Shown: positions 9,003 to 19,419 of the stretch, piece after piece
Numbering within the stretch: the stretch's first letter is position 1
How the letters are laid out: every line of letters starts with the position of its first letter
NCBI RefSeq assembly: GCF_000768335.1
Contig: NZ_AVPT01000006.1
Coordinates: forward strand, 1-64,000
Length of the DNA: 64,000 nucleotides
Direction: 5' to 3'
Source of the DNA: Lysobacter arseniciresistens ZS79
Lineage (GTDB): Bacteria; Pseudomonadota; Gammaproteobacteria; Xanthomonadales; Xanthomonadaceae
Made by a program: the position numbers and the translations under genes
The notes under the pieces: model-generated
Database searches by the model: none
The model's input: only the letters and a program-made list of their open reading frames with translations
What the model was told of the DNA's origin: nothing

Positions 9003-9413
9003 ATGCCCCCCCAGCACCGCCATCGCCTGATCGACCGCCTCGGCGCCTACGGCTCGCTCGCCTGCGCGCTGCACTGCGCGCTGTTGCCGGTGCTGATCGC
9101 CCTGCTGCCGTCGCTCGGGGTGGCGGTGTTCGCGGGCGAGGGGCTGGAGCTGGCGTTCGTGGTGTTCGCCAGCGTGCTGGGGCTGGGCAGCCTGGCCTGG
9201 AGCTACCGCCGCCACCGGGTGCTGCGCGCGCTCGGCCTGCTCGTACCGGGCCTGCTGGTGTTGTGGTTTGCGGTGCTGTACCCGCCGCTGCACCATTCCG
9301 TGGTGCCGCACGCGGTCGCGATGACCTTTGGCGGCACCCTGGTCGGCCTGGGGCACCTGGCCAACCTGCGCCTGAACCACGGCCACGTGCACGACGCCCG
9401 CTGCGCCCACTGA
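9003..9413 (+). CDS. MerC-domain membrane protein
   Basis: A 136-residue integral membrane protein of the MerC family. It begins with a short His/Arg stretch, then GSLACALHCALLPVL with a CxxxC pair in the first membrane segment, followed by three more hydrophobic segments. The end is His-rich (NHGHVHDARCAH), suited to metal binding. MerC proteins were described as mercury transporters, but chromosomal copies in Zur loci are thought to be zinc-related; the shared intergenic Zur-like site supports a zinc role here. The start at ATG 9003 follows a GGAAG ribosome site. Alternative upstream starts lack a binding site. Confidence 0.8.
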   Translation: MPPQHRHRLIDRLGAYGSLACALHCALLPVLIALLPSLGVAVFAGEGLELAFVVFASVLGLGSLAWSYRRHRVLRALGLLVPGLLVLWFAVLYPPLHHSVVPHAVAMTFGGTLVGLGHLANLRLNHGHVHDARCAH

Positions 9414-9546
9414 GCTGGGCGGGCGCGTCGCTGTGGTAGGCTAGGCAGCTTCCCGCGCCACGACCGCGGCTCCGATGCGACATCACGGGCCCGCGCCTTC
9501 CAGTGCGGGTTTTTCAACTGTTCAGTACCGATCCGGGAGCAAGACC

Positions 9547-9732
9547 ATGGGCAAGGGCGACCGCAAGACCGCCAAGGGCAAGCGCTACAACTCCAGCTAC
9601 GGCAACGCCCGCAAGGCCGTGGCCGGGGCCGCCGGCAGCGCTGCCGCGCCGGTTGCGAAGAAGTCCGCCACCACCAAGACCGTCAGCAAGGCGCCGGCCA
9701 AGAAGGTCGCCAAGAAGGTGGTGAAGGAGTAA
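9547..9732 (+). CDS. 30S ribosomal protein bTHX
   Basis: This 61-residue, Lys/Ala-rich basic protein begins MGKGDRKTAKGKRYNSSYG. That matches the bTHX family (MGKGD-KT-GK pattern), a small peptide that binds in the head of the 30S subunit. The C-terminal AKK/APAKKVAKK repeats are an extension common in Gammaproteobacteria and absent from Thermus THX. An intrinsic terminator follows 28 bases after the stop, so it is likely its own transcription unit. Confidence 0.85.
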   Translation: MGKGDRKTAKGKRYNSSYGNARKAVAGAAGSAAAPVAKKSATTKTVSKAPAKKVAKKVVKE

Positions 9733-9760
9733 GCATCGGCGCCATGCCGGTGTGACAGAA

Positions 9761-9785
9761 AAGCCCCGCGACCGCGGGGCTTTTT
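9761..9785 (+). terminator. Intrinsic terminator after bTHX
   Basis: AAGCCCCGCG at 9761-9770 pairs with CGCGGGGCTT around a two-base loop, and the stem runs into a T tract (to about 9785). The preceding A run makes it work on both strands, so it may also end hutI, whose stop is 25 bases away. Confidence 0.88.
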
Positions 9786-9809
9786 CATTGCGGGGACGGG
9801 GCGACGGGT

Positions 9810-11045
9810 TCAGGCCAGCCGGCGGCCGCCGATGTGAACCGCGGTGGCCAGCCGACCGCCGAGCCAGTAGCCCAGCTCGCTCGGGTGGCCGATGTCCCAG
9901 CACGCGAAATCGGCCCGCATGCCGGCCCGCAGCACGCCGCGGTCGGCCAGGCCGAGGGCGCGCGCCGCGTGCACGGTGGCGCCGCGCAGCGCTTCTTCCG
10001 GGGTCAGGCGGAAGTGGGTGCAGGCCAGCTGCATCGCCTGGCGCATCGACAGCAGCGGTGAGGTGCCGGGGTTGCAGTCGGTCGCCACCGCCATCGGCAC
10101 GCCGTGCTCGCGGAACGCATCCAGCGGCGGCAGCTTCGTCTCGCGCAGCACGTGGAACGCGCCGGGCAGCAGCACCGCGACGGCACCGGATGCGGCCATC
10201 GCGCGGACGCTGTCGGTGCTGGTGTGTTCGACATGGTCGGCCGACAAGCCGCCGAACTCCGCCACCAGCCCCGCGCCACCGAGGTCGCTGAGCTGGTCGG
10301 CATGCAGCTTGACCGGCAGGCCCAGGCCGCGCGCGGCCTCGAATACCCGCCGCGTCTGCTCCGGGCTGAAGCCGATGCCCTCGCAGAACGCGTCGACCGC
10401 ATCGACCAGCCCCTCGCCGTGCAGCCGCGGCAGCCAGTCGATGACCGCGTCGATGTAGGCGTCGGGCCGGTCCTTGAACTCCGGGGGCAGTGCGTGGGCG
10501 GCGAGGTAGGTGGTGCGCACGTCTATGCCGAGTTCGGCGCCGACCTGCCGTGCGACCCGCAGCATCTTGCGCTCGTTGTCGAAATCGAGCCCGTAGCCGG
10601 ACTTGATCTCCAGCGTGGTTGCGCCGTCGGCCAGCAGGGCGCGGGCGCGGGGCAGCGACTGGCGCAGCAGCCCGGCCTCGTCGGCCGCGCGCACCGCGCG
10701 CACGGTCGAGACGATGCCGCCGCCGGCGCGGGCGATGTCCTCGTAGCTGGCGCCCTGCAGGCGCATCTCGAACTCGCGCGCGCGGTCGCCGGCGAACACC
10801 AGGTGGGTGTGGCAGTCGACCAGCCCGGGGGTGACCCAGCCGCGGGCCTCGATCACCTCGTCGGCGAGGGTGGCCGGGTCGCCGGGCAGCTCCGCGCGCG
10901 GGCCGACGTAGGCCAGCAGGCCGTCGCGCCAGGCGAGCGCGCCGTCGCCGATTTCACCGTAGCCGTCGCCGTCGAGCGTGGCCAGCGAGGCGCCGAGGAG
11001 CAGGCCGTCCCAGCGGCCGGTGGTGGATGCGTCGTTCGTGTCCAT
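9810..11045 (-). CDS. hutI: Imidazolonepropionase
   Basis: A 411-residue amidohydrolase that opens 4-imidazolone-5-propionate to N-formimino-glutamate, the third step of histidine breakdown, in the cytoplasm. The metal-binding HxH is in [15 protein letters not shown]. Downstream are [15 protein letters not shown], a [14 protein letters not shown] motif with the next metal His, SADHVEHTS, and [11 protein letters not shown] with the catalytic Asp. I chose ATG at 11045-11043 because the alternative frame start at 11393 lies inside hutF. It is divergent from hutF across 91 bases. Confidence 0.96.
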   Translation of the reverse strand: MDTNDASTTGRWDGLLLGASLATLDGDGYGEIGDGALAWRDGLLAYVGPRAELPGDPATLADEVIEARGWVTPGLVDCHTHLVFAGDRAREFEMRLQGASYEDIARAGGGIVSTVRAVRAADEAGLLRQSLPRARALLADGATTLEIKSGYGLDFDNERKMLRVARQVGAELGIDVRTTYLAAHALPPEFKDRPDAYIDAVIDWLPRLHGEGLVDAVDAFCEGIGFSPEQTRRVFEAARGLGLPVKLHADQLSDLGGAGLVAEFGGLSADHVEHTSTDSVRAMAASGAVAVLLPGAFHVLRETKLPPLDAFREHGVPMAVATDCNPGTSPLLSMRQAMQLACTHFRLTPEEALRGATVHAARALGLADRGVLRAGMRADFACWDIGHPSELGYWLGGRLATAVHIGGRRLA

Positions 11046-11136
11046 GCCGGCATTGTAGGCGGCGCCCCGGCCCCGCCGGCGTGGCGGGCGCCCTGCCGGG
11101 GTCGCCTCCCGCGCCGCGCCACGCGACAATCGCAGC

Positions 11137-12453
11137 ATGACCGAGCCCCGAGACACCCTTCGCACCTGGCAGCCCGACGGCTGGCACGGCGCCGCCGCCG
11201 AAGACGCGCACGCCCCGCTGCCGTGCCGCGTGCCGGGCATCGCCAACCTCCACTCGCACGCGTTCCAGCGCGCGATGGCCGGCATGGCCGAATGCCGCTC
11301 GCCGGCGATACCGGGCACGCGCGCCGAGCACGACTCGTTCTGGACCTGGCGCGAGACGATGTACCGCTTCGCCGGCCGCTTCACCCCCGACACGCTGTAC
11401 GCGGTCGCGGCGCAGCTGTACGCGGAGATGCTCGAAGCCGGCTACACCAGCGTCTGCGAGTTCCATTACCTGCACCACGCGCCCGGCGGCCGCCGTTACG
11501 ACGACCCCGCGGCGATGTCCCGCGCGCTGCTGCGGGCCGCGCGTGATACCGGCCTCCGCATCACCCTGCTGCCGGTGCTGTACATGACCGGTGGCTTCGA
11601 CGGCCGCGCGCTGGGTGAGCGCCAGCAGCGCTTCGGCCACGACGTCGACGGCTACCTGCGCCTGCTCGACAGCCTGCGTGGCGAGCAGGATGACACCGTC
11701 CGCGTGGGTTGCGCGCTGCACAGCCTGCGCGCGGTGCCGCCGGATGCGATGCGCACGGTGCTGGCCGCGTTGCCGGCCGACGGCCGCGTGCATATCCATA
11801 TTGCCGAGCAGATGGCCGAGGTCGAGGAATGCATCGCCCTGCGCGGTGCGCGGCCGGTGCAATGGCTGCTGGAGAACGCCGCGGTCGACCGCCGCTGGAC
11901 GCTGGTGCACGCCACCCACCTGGCCGGATCGGAAGTGCTCGGGATCGCCCACTCCGGCGCGACCGTCGCGATCTGCCCGACCACCGAGGCCAACCTCGGC
12001 GACGGCCTGTTCCCGCTGCGCGAGTACCTGGACGCCGGCGGCCGGTGGGGCATCGGCTCGGACTCGCACATCTCGGTGTCACCGGTGGAGGAGCTGCGCT
12101 GGCTCGAGTACGGCCAGCGCCTGGCCACCCAGCGCCGCAACATCGCCGCCGACGCGCGCGTCCCCAGCGTCGGCGAGACCCTGCTGCGCGGCGTGGTCGC
12201 CAGCGCCGCCGACTCGACCGGGCAGGCGGTCGACATCGCGGCGGACAGCCTGCTGCTCGACACCGACGCGCCCCTGCTTGCCGGTGCGACCGATCTTGAC
12301 GCGATCGACCGCTGGATCTTCGCCGGCAACCGCAACCTGGTGCGGGAAACGGTGGTCGCGGGCAAGCGCGTGGTCGAGGGCGGGCGGCATGTCGCGGCCG
12401 ACGCGATCGCCGCGGGTTACCGCAACGCGATCCGCGAGCTGCTGCGCGACTAG
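11137..12453 (+). CDS. hutF: Formimidoylglutamate deiminase
   Basis: A 438-residue amidohydrolase related to cytosine deaminase/chlorohydrolases. HutF hydrolyses N-formimino-L-glutamate to N-formyl-L-glutamate and ammonia, so histidine goes through the five-step route completed by HutG. Motifs: [15 protein letters not shown] with the HxH metal pair, [14 protein letters not shown], and [10 protein letters not shown] with the catalytic Asp. Length fits HutF of pseudomonads and xanthomonads (about 450 aa). It is divergent from hutI, and a REP cluster follows it. Confidence 0.94.
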   Translation: MTEPRDTLRTWQPDGWHGAAAEDAHAPLPCRVPGIANLHSHAFQRAMAGMAECRSPAIPGTRAEHDSFWTWRETMYRFAGRFTPDTLYAVAAQLYAEMLEAGYTSVCEFHYLHHAPGGRRYDDPAAMSRALLRAARDTGLRITLLPVLYMTGGFDGRALGERQQRFGHDVDGYLRLLDSLRGEQDDTVRVGCALHSLRAVPPDAMRTVLAALPADGRVHIHIAEQMAEVEECIALRGARPVQWLLENAAVDRRWTLVHATHLAGSEVLGIAHSGATVAICPTTEANLGDGLFPLREYLDAGGRWGIGSDSHISVSPVEELRWLEYGQRLATQRRNIAADARVPSVGETLLRGVVASAADSTGQAVDIAADSLLLDTDAPLLAGATDLDAIDRWIFAGNRNLVRETVVAGKRVVEGGRHVAADAIAAGYRNAIRELLRD

Positions 12454-12490
12454 CGATCGCAGGCCCCCGCGGACGCACGTGCATACGGAT

Positions 12491-12630
12491 GTAGGAGCGA
12501 CGTGAGTCGCGACCCACTGACAACCGGAAGTATCGAGGTCCACGCGATGTTGCAGTCGCGCGACCGGAACACCGCGTCAATCGAAAGCACTGTTGCGAGG
12601 TCAGTGGGTCGCGACTCACGTCGCTCCTAC
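12491..12630. repeat. REP pair: perfect 30-bp inverted repeat
   Basis: The 30 bases at 12491-12520 (starting GTAGGAGCGACGTGAGTCGC) recur as an exact reverse complement at 12601-12630. An 80-base spacer separates the two copies. Each copy can also fold internally (GCGAC-GTGA-GTCGC). The GTAG head and hairpin are typical of REP elements mobilised by REP-associated tyrosine transposases, and the head-to-head pair is a BIME-like unit. It fills the gap between hutF and ogt. No RAYT gene is in the window. Confidence 0.88.
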
Positions 12631-12644
12631 CTCCCGGATACCCG

Positions 12645-13151
12645 TCACGCGACGGCGAACAGGTCCGACCGCGGCAGCGCACCTTCCAGTTCCAGCAGGA
12701 ACTGCTTGGTCGGCAGGCCGCCGCCGAAGCCGGTCAGGCTGCCGTCGGCGCCGATCACGCGGTGGCAGGGCAGCACGATCGGCAGCGGGTTGCGGCCGTT
12801 GGCAGCGCCGACCGCGCGCATCGCGGTCGGCCGGCCGACCCGCGCGGCCAATTGCGCATAGCTGACCGTCTCGCCATACGGGATCGAGGCCAGCGCGTGC
12901 CATACCGTGCACTGGAACGCCGTTCCGCGCGGCGCCAGCGGCAGGTCGAACCCGCGTCGCTTGCCGTCGAAGTACTCGCGCAGTTGCTGGCGCGCGCGGT
13001 CGAGCAGCGGATGCGTGCCTTCGCGCCAGTCATCGCCGCGGCGCACCGGATGGCGCGAGACGTGGAATTCGACCGCGTGCAGGCCGTCGTCGCCGGCCGC
13101 CAGCAGCAGCGGTCCGATCGGGCTTTCGATGGTGGTGTAGATCGTACTCAT
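12645..13151 (-). CDS. ogt: Methylated-DNA--protein-cysteine S-methyltransferase
   Basis: A 168-residue suicide repair protein that moves the methyl group from O6-methylguanine to its own cysteine. The active-site motif is LPCHRVIGADGSLTGFGGG, with the acceptor Cys in PCHRV. The helix-turn-helix with the Arg finger is YAQLAARVGRPTAMRAVGAA. The N-terminus MSTIYTTIESPIGPLLLA is the usual Ogt/Ada-C start, which fixes the start at 13151. The start lies inside the 3' end of the ada-alkA gene (122-base overlap in another frame), so translation is probably coupled. Confidence 0.94.
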   Translation of the reverse strand: MSTIYTTIESPIGPLLLAAGDDGLHAVEFHVSRHPVRRGDDWREGTHPLLDRARQQLREYFDGKRRGFDLPLAPRGTAFQCTVWHALASIPYGETVSYAQLAARVGRPTAMRAVGAANGRNPLPIVLPCHRVIGADGSLTGFGGGLPTKQFLLELEGALPRSDLFAVA

Positions 13152-14757
13152 CGGGTTTCTCCGTGGGTCCGTGCGCGGGCCGTGCGCGTGGGCCGTGATC
13201 GCGTGCGGCTGGTGGCCGGAGCGGGGCGGGTCGGGTCGCCGCGCGGCTCGCCTGCGCTGCGGCCTCGGCATCGTCGGTGGCCTTGCGCCAGAGCTGCATC
13301 ACCGCATAGGCCCGCCACGGGCGCCAGGCCTCGGCGCGTGCCGACAGCGCCCGGCTGGTCAGCGCCGCGTCACCCGCCGCGGCGACGCGCCGGAGCACCA
13401 GGTCCTCGGCCGGGAAGGCATCCGGGTGGCCGAGCGCGCGCATCGCGATGTACTGCGCGGTCCACGGGCCGATGCCCGGCAGCGCGACCCAGCGGGCGGC
13501 GAAGTCGTCGAGCGTACGCTCGGGGTTGAAGTCGACGCGGCCGTCGAGCACGGCGCGCGCGACCCCGCGGATGGTCCCGGCGCGCGCCCGCATCAGCCCG
13601 ATCGTCGACAGGTCGGCGTCGGCCAGTGCCGCGGGCGTGGGGAACAGGTGGTCGAGCCCGGGCGCGCACGGTGTATCGAGCGGGCGGCCGAACCGTTGCG
13701 ACAGCCGCGTCGCCAGCGTGCGTGCCGCGGCCACGCTGACCTGCTGCCCGAGGACCGCGCGGACCGCGATCTCGAAACCGTCCCAGCCGCTTGGCAGGCG
13801 CAGCCCGGGCCGGTGCCGCAGCAGCGGCCGCAGGACCGGGTCGGCCGAGAGCGTCGCGGCGATGACCTGCGGGTCGGCGTCGAGGTCGAACATCCGCCGC
13901 AGCCGCGCGACGATTGGCAACAGCCGCGCCGGCGCGATGCCGTGCATCTGCAGTTGCAGCGCGTGGCCGTCATCGGCCACGGCCGATACGCGCAGCCAGC
14001 CCGGTTGCGCGTGGGGGGTGTCGTCGGGCGGCGGGACCACCCGCGCATAGCTGTCGGCGTCGACCACCTCCACGCCCGGCAGTGCCCGCGTGCGCAGGAA
14101 GTCGAGCATCGCTCCGAACTCGTACGGTGGCCGGTAGCCCAGCCGCAGCGTCAGGGTTTGGTCGGACGCTGCGCGCGGTCGCCGCCGCAGCTCGCGCGGC
14201 GCCATCCGGTAGGCCTCGCGGAAACTGGTGTTGAACCGCCGCAGGCTGCCGAAACCGGCTGCCAGCGCGACCTCGGTGATCGGCAGCGAGGTCTCGGTCA
14301 GCAGCTGCTTGGCGAACAGCAGCCGGCGGGTGCCATGCACGCCCAGCGGCGCGGCGCCGAGGCGGTCGACGAACAGCCGCCGCAACTGGCGCTCGCCCAG
14401 CCCGACCCGCTGCGCCAACGCCGCCAGCGGCTCGTCGGCCAGCACACCCTGGTCGATCAGCTGGAGCGCGCGGGCGACGGTGGCGTCGCCGCGGCGCCAG
14501 GCGTCGTCGCCCGGCGACAGCTCCGGCCGGCAGCGCAGGCAGGGTCGGAAGCCCGCGGCTTCGGCCGCCGCGGCGTTGGGGTAGTAGGTGACGTTCTCGC
14601 GCCGCGGCGGAGGCGCCGGGCAGACCGGCCGGCAGTAGATGCCGGTGCTGGTGACCGCGGTGAAGAACAGCCCGTCGAAACGCGCGTCGCGGCTCAGCCG
14701 GGCCTGCTCGCAGACCTGTGGGTCGGGGGTGGCGGCGAGGGCGGCGGTGGACGACAT
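13030..14757 (-). CDS. alkA: Ada-AlkA fusion: DNA alkylation response regulator and 3-methyladenine glycosylase
   Basis: This 575-residue fusion has three parts. Residues about 20-80 are the Ada zinc domain with Cys42, Cys46, Cys73 and Cys76 (YCRPVC, RPCLRC); Cys42 corresponds to the methylphosphotriester acceptor Cys38 of E. coli Ada. Residues about 90-190 are an AraC-type double helix-turn-helix. Residues about 195-500 are AlkA DNA glycosylase II, with the helix-hairpin-helix LPGIGPWTAQYIAMR and catalytic Asp in FPAEDLVL. It should sense methylation, activate repair genes and remove alkylated bases. The last roughly 80 residues are an Arg/Pro/His-rich tail reading through the ogt start, which looks non-functional. 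Confidence 0.92.
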   Translation of the reverse strand: MSSTAALAATPDPQVCEQARLSRDARFDGLFFTAVTSTGIYCRPVCPAPPPRRENVTYYPNAAAAEAAGFRPCLRCRPELSPGDDAWRRGDATVARALQLIDQGVLADEPLAALAQRVGLGERQLRRLFVDRLGAAPLGVHGTRRLLFAKQLLTETSLPITEVALAAGFGSLRRFNTSFREAYRMAPRELRRRPRAASDQTLTLRLGYRPPYEFGAMLDFLRTRALPGVEVVDADSYARVVPPPDDTPHAQPGWLRVSAVADDGHALQLQMHGIAPARLLPIVARLRRMFDLDADPQVIAATLSADPVLRPLLRHRPGLRLPSGWDGFEIAVRAVLGQQVSVAAARTLATRLSQRFGRPLDTPCAPGLDHLFPTPAALADADLSTIGLMRARAGTIRGVARAVLDGRVDFNPERTLDDFAARWVALPGIGPWTAQYIAMRALGHPDAFPAEDLVLRRVAAAGDAALTSRALSARAEAWRPWRAYAVMQLWRKATDDAEAAAQASRAATRPAPLRPPAARDHGPRARPAHGPTEKPDEYDLHHHRKPDRTAAAGGRRRRPARGRIPRLAPSGAPRR

Positions 14758-14843
14758 GGGTGCAGGCTAGCACCGGGTCCGGGCCGGAACTCGCCGGTTT
14801 CGGACATGGATGTTCCGGGGTTCAGGCGATGGCGTCGCGTCGC

Positions 14844-16118
14844 CTACAGGTGCCCGGGTTCCAGCACCTGCAGCGCATCGCCGTCGCCGTCGTTCGCCGC
14901 CGGCGGCAGTCCCAGCAGCCGCATCAGCAGCGGATACACGTCGACGTTGTCGAACGCCGGCACCACCACGCCGTCGCGGATCGAGGGGCCGCGCGCGATG
15001 AAGATCGCCCGCATCGACGGCAGCGCCGGGTCGAAGCCGTGGGCGCCGCGGATGCCGGTCTTCGGCCACTGCGCGATGCGCTCGCGCGGCGCCGTGCTCC
15101 AGCCTTTGTCGGTCTGGCAGACGATCGCCGGTACGCGCGGGTGGCTGCCGTAGTGCCAGTGCGCCGGCAGCTCGCCCTTGCGCCAGCAGCGGTAGTGGTC
15201 GTGCCTGCCGAGCAGTTGCGCCTCGGCCGCGGCGGTGCGCCCCGGCAACGGCTCGAAACCCGCCGACGGCCCGCCACTGACCGCCTGTGCGTCGGCCGGG
15301 TCGACCATGTCCTCCAGCGCGATCACCTGCGCCGCCGGCACCGGCGCCATGCCGTGGTCCGACACCAGCACGATGTCGACCGCGTCGGCGAGGCCGCGCG
15401 CGTCCAGTCCGTCCAGCAGCCGGCCGATCGCGTCGTCCACCTCGGCCAGCGTCGCCGCCACCCCGGGCGAGTCAGGCCCGGCGTCGTGGCCGGCGTGGTC
15501 GAGCGCATCGAAGTACAGCGTCGCGAACCGCGGGCGCGTGGCCGCAGGTTCCGACAGCCAGCCCAGCACGGTGTCGACCCGCGCCGGCATCGTCATGTCG
15601 CCGTCGTAGGGCAGCCAGCGGGTGGGCCGCACGCCGCCGATCGCCGCCTCGCTGCCGGGCCAGAACAGCGTCGCGGTCGGCAGGCCGGCGTTTTCGGCGG
15701 CGACCCAGACCGGTTCGCCGCCCCACCAGCGGCCGTCGCCGACCGCTTCCTGCCGGCCCAGGCTGAACCTTCCCAGCGCCGCGTCGCGCATCGTGTTGTT
15801 GACGATGCCGTGCTGGTCGGGCCGTAGGCCGGTGACCACGGTGTAGTGGTTCGGGAACGTCAGGCTCGGGTACGACGGCGAAAGCCACCGGGCCCGCGCG
15901 CCGTCGGCGGCGAGGCGCGCGATGTTCGGGGTGACGCCGCGATCGAGGTAGTCGGCGCGGAAGCCGTCGATCGAGACCAGCAGGAGCGCCGGGCGCGCCG
16001 TATCCGGCCCGGTGTCGGCCCCCGGCGCGGACGCCGGCCCCCGCACCAGCAGGGACTGGCAGCCGGCCGCCGCCAGCGCGATGAAGGCGGCGACGGCCGC
16101 GACCCGGATCCTGTGCAT
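14844..16118 (-). CDS. Nucleotide pyrophosphatase/phosphodiesterase family lipoprotein
   Basis: A 424-residue protein of the alkaline phosphatase superfamily, NPP (ectonucleotide pyrophosphatase/phosphodiesterase) branch. The signal ends AALAAAGCQS, a lipobox, so it is probably a periplasm-facing lipoprotein. The first metal Asp is in LLLVSIDGFRADYL, and the nucleophile Thr is in PSYPSLTFPNHYTVVTGL. Later metal ligands are in YFDALDHAGHDAGP and LVSDHGMAPV. Such enzymes hydrolyse phosphodiester or pyrophosphate bonds in nucleotides or lipids; the substrate cannot be read from sequence. The start at 16118 places the signal peptide at the N-terminus. Confidence 0.85.
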   Translation of the reverse strand: MHRIRVAAVAAFIALAAAGCQSLLVRGPASAPGADTGPDTARPALLLVSIDGFRADYLDRGVTPNIARLAADGARARWLSPSYPSLTFPNHYTVVTGLRPDQHGIVNNTMRDAALGRFSLGRQEAVGDGRWWGGEPVWVAAENAGLPTATLFWPGSEAAIGGVRPTRWLPYDGDMTMPARVDTVLGWLSEPAATRPRFATLYFDALDHAGHDAGPDSPGVAATLAEVDDAIGRLLDGLDARGLADAVDIVLVSDHGMAPVPAAQVIALEDMVDPADAQAVSGGPSAGFEPLPGRTAAAEAQLLGRHDHYRCWRKGELPAHWHYGSHPRVPAIVCQTDKGWSTAPRERIAQWPKTGIRGAHGFDPALPSMRAIFIARGPSIRDGVVVPAFDNVDVYPLLMRLLGLPPAANDGDGDALQVLEPGHL

Positions 16119-16308
16119 CCCCCGATCATAGCCAGCCGATGTTGCAGGCCATCGCCCGCCGGTTTGCACGTTCCGGCGGAACGCCGCGCGCGCCCGCGCA
16201 TTCACGCTGTCGGCGTGCTGAACCGTGGCCCCGCTGCACCCGGACGATGATCGGGCGGGGCGTATGCTGGCCCGGACGGGCATGCGCCCGGCCATCCCGA
16301 GGTGACCC

Positions 16309-16677
16309 ATGAAACGCCTGCTGCTCACCTGCCTGATCGCTCCGCTCGCATTCGCTGCGGCGGCGCAGGTCGAGACCACCGACGCGCGTGTCGACGCCGG
16401 GGCTGCCGAAGCCGAAGCTATCGTCGACACCCGCACCAGCACCGAGACCACCACCGAGCGCGATGCCCGCCGCGACTGCATGCGCTACACCGGCAGCCTG
16501 ATCCTCGCCGAGCGCAACCGCCGGGCCGCGGATGCGGAAGGCAACGATGTCGACGAGATGGACCGCGACGACTGCGTGGCCGCCAACGGCCGCGTCTACA
16601 GCCGCGAGGATCTGCGTCGCACCGGTGCCACCGACATCGCCGACGCGCTGCGCCGGCTCGACCCGGCGATCCGCTGA
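16309..16677 (+). CDS. Secreted small protein with TonB-plug-like tail
   Basis: A 122-residue hypothetical protein with a clear signal peptide (MKRLLLTCLIAPLAFAAAAQ). The middle is Thr/Asp/Glu/Arg-rich with two cysteines (DCMRY, DDCVA) that could form a disulfide in the periplasm. The last 28 residues contain VYSREDLRRTGATDIADALR, which strongly resembles the plug-domain motif of TonB-dependent receptors, but no barrel follows. The gene is upstream-spaced from its neighbours and convergent with the lactonase-like gene. I do not recognise a function. Confidence 0.65.
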   Translation: MKRLLLTCLIAPLAFAAAAQVETTDARVDAGAAEAEAIVDTRTSTETTTERDARRDCMRYTGSLILAERNRRAADAEGNDVDEMDRDDCVAANGRVYSREDLRRTGATDIADALRRLDPAIR

Positions 16678-16687
16678 GTCGCGCCGC

Positions 16688-17545
16688 TCAGTCCAGGTAG
16701 GCCGGGAACGCCGGCAGCGCCTCGAAATCCTCCGGCGCGTGCTGGATGACCAACCGGCCGTCGTGGACCTGCAGCAACTGCCGCACCCGGTCGAATGACG
16801 CCAGCGTGTCGGCGCGGTCGACATTGAACGCCGGCACCCGCCCGCGCTCGTAGTTGCTGCGGCTATGGTAGAGGTCGCCGGACAGCACCACCGTGCCGGC
16901 GTTGTCGAGTTCGAGCAGCAGCACGCGGTGCCCCGGCGTATGCCCCGGCGTGCGCAGGATCCGCACCCGGCCGTCGCCGAACACGTCGTGGTCGCCCTCG
17001 ATGACCTCGCGCTTGCCCGCGAAGCCGTCGAAATGTGCCCGCGTGACCGGTCCCGGCGTCGGCGACTGCGAGGCCCACGCCAGTTCGGTCGCATCGACCA
17101 GCCAGGTCGACGCCGGGAACCGCGCGAGGTTGCCGGTGTGGTCGTAGTGCATGTGCGACAGCGCCACGTAGTCGATCGCTGTCGGCGCCAGCTCCAGCGC
17201 CTGCAACTGGGATTGCAGCGTGACCGGCACCCGGAACCGCACGCCTTCCTCCTCGAGCACCTGTCCCGGCCGCGCGGCGATCGCGTCGCCCAGGCCGGTG
17301 TCCCACAGCAGCGTGCCGTCGGGGTGCCTGACGAGGTAGCACGGCTCGACGAGCGCGCCGGGCTGGCCGGCATAGCTGTCGTCGTCGGCGAACATGCCCA
17401 TGTCGTCGAACTCGATCCGGCCGCAGTCCAGCGCGTACAGCCGCACGTCGCCGCTGGTGTCGGCTGCGCGGGCGGGGCCGGAGGCGGGCAGCGCCGTGGC
17501 CAGCAGCACCGCGGCGAGCAGGAGGGAACGTGTCGGAAGGTGCAT
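16688..17545 (-). CDS. Metallo-beta-lactamase-fold lactonase-like protein, exported
   Basis: A 285-residue MBL-fold hydrolase with a signal peptide (SLLLAAVLLATALPASGPARA). The metal motif is ALSHMHYDHTGN (HxHxDH), with the second-shell His in TPGHTPGH and the Asp in LSGDLYHS, then a final QHAPEDF. The pattern is that of the N-acyl-homoserine lactone lactonase (AiiA/AhlD) branch. Export to the periplasm is unusual for AiiA but common in proteobacterial relatives. Substrate is uncertain: AHL, another lactone or an organophosphate are possible. The start at 17545 was picked to place the signal peptide first. Confidence 0.78.
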   Translation of the reverse strand: MHLPTRSLLLAAVLLATALPASGPARAADTSGDVRLYALDCGRIEFDDMGMFADDDSYAGQPGALVEPCYLVRHPDGTLLWDTGLGDAIAARPGQVLEEEGVRFRVPVTLQSQLQALELAPTAIDYVALSHMHYDHTGNLARFPASTWLVDATELAWASQSPTPGPVTRAHFDGFAGKREVIEGDHDVFGDGRVRILRTPGHTPGHRVLLLELDNAGTVVLSGDLYHSRSNYERGRVPAFNVDRADTLASFDRVRQLLQVHDGRLVIQHAPEDFEALPAFPAYLD

Positions 17546-17667
17546 GGGAACAGGCCGGTGGGGGAGGAATGGCAAGCCTACGGCGATCGCGCGTGCCATG
17601 CCGCCGACACTGCATGCCCCAGGTGGGATAATCGCGGCTTCGCTCCAGACCACAAGGATCCGCGTCG

Positions 17668-19335
<1,668 letters not shown>

Positions 19336-19362
19336 CGCGGCGGTACGGTTAGTCTGTTGCAA

Positions 19363-19384
19363 CCGGCCGTTCACGAACGGCCGG
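19363..19384. terminator. Perfect hairpin after hutU
   Basis: CCGGCCGTT at 19363-19371 and AACGGCCGG at 19376-19384 pair perfectly around the loop CACG. There is no T tract, so it may be a weak or factor-aided terminator, or an operator for the gene that starts at 19420. Confidence 0.45.
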
Positions 19385-19419
19385 ACCATGGATCAAAGTC
19401 AACTCAGGGAGGAGAGTCA

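Noticed and set aside
6787-9030. A 747-codon plus-strand frame opposite the TonB receptor
   Set aside because: Antisense shadow of the receptor gene; low-complexity composition and no known motif.
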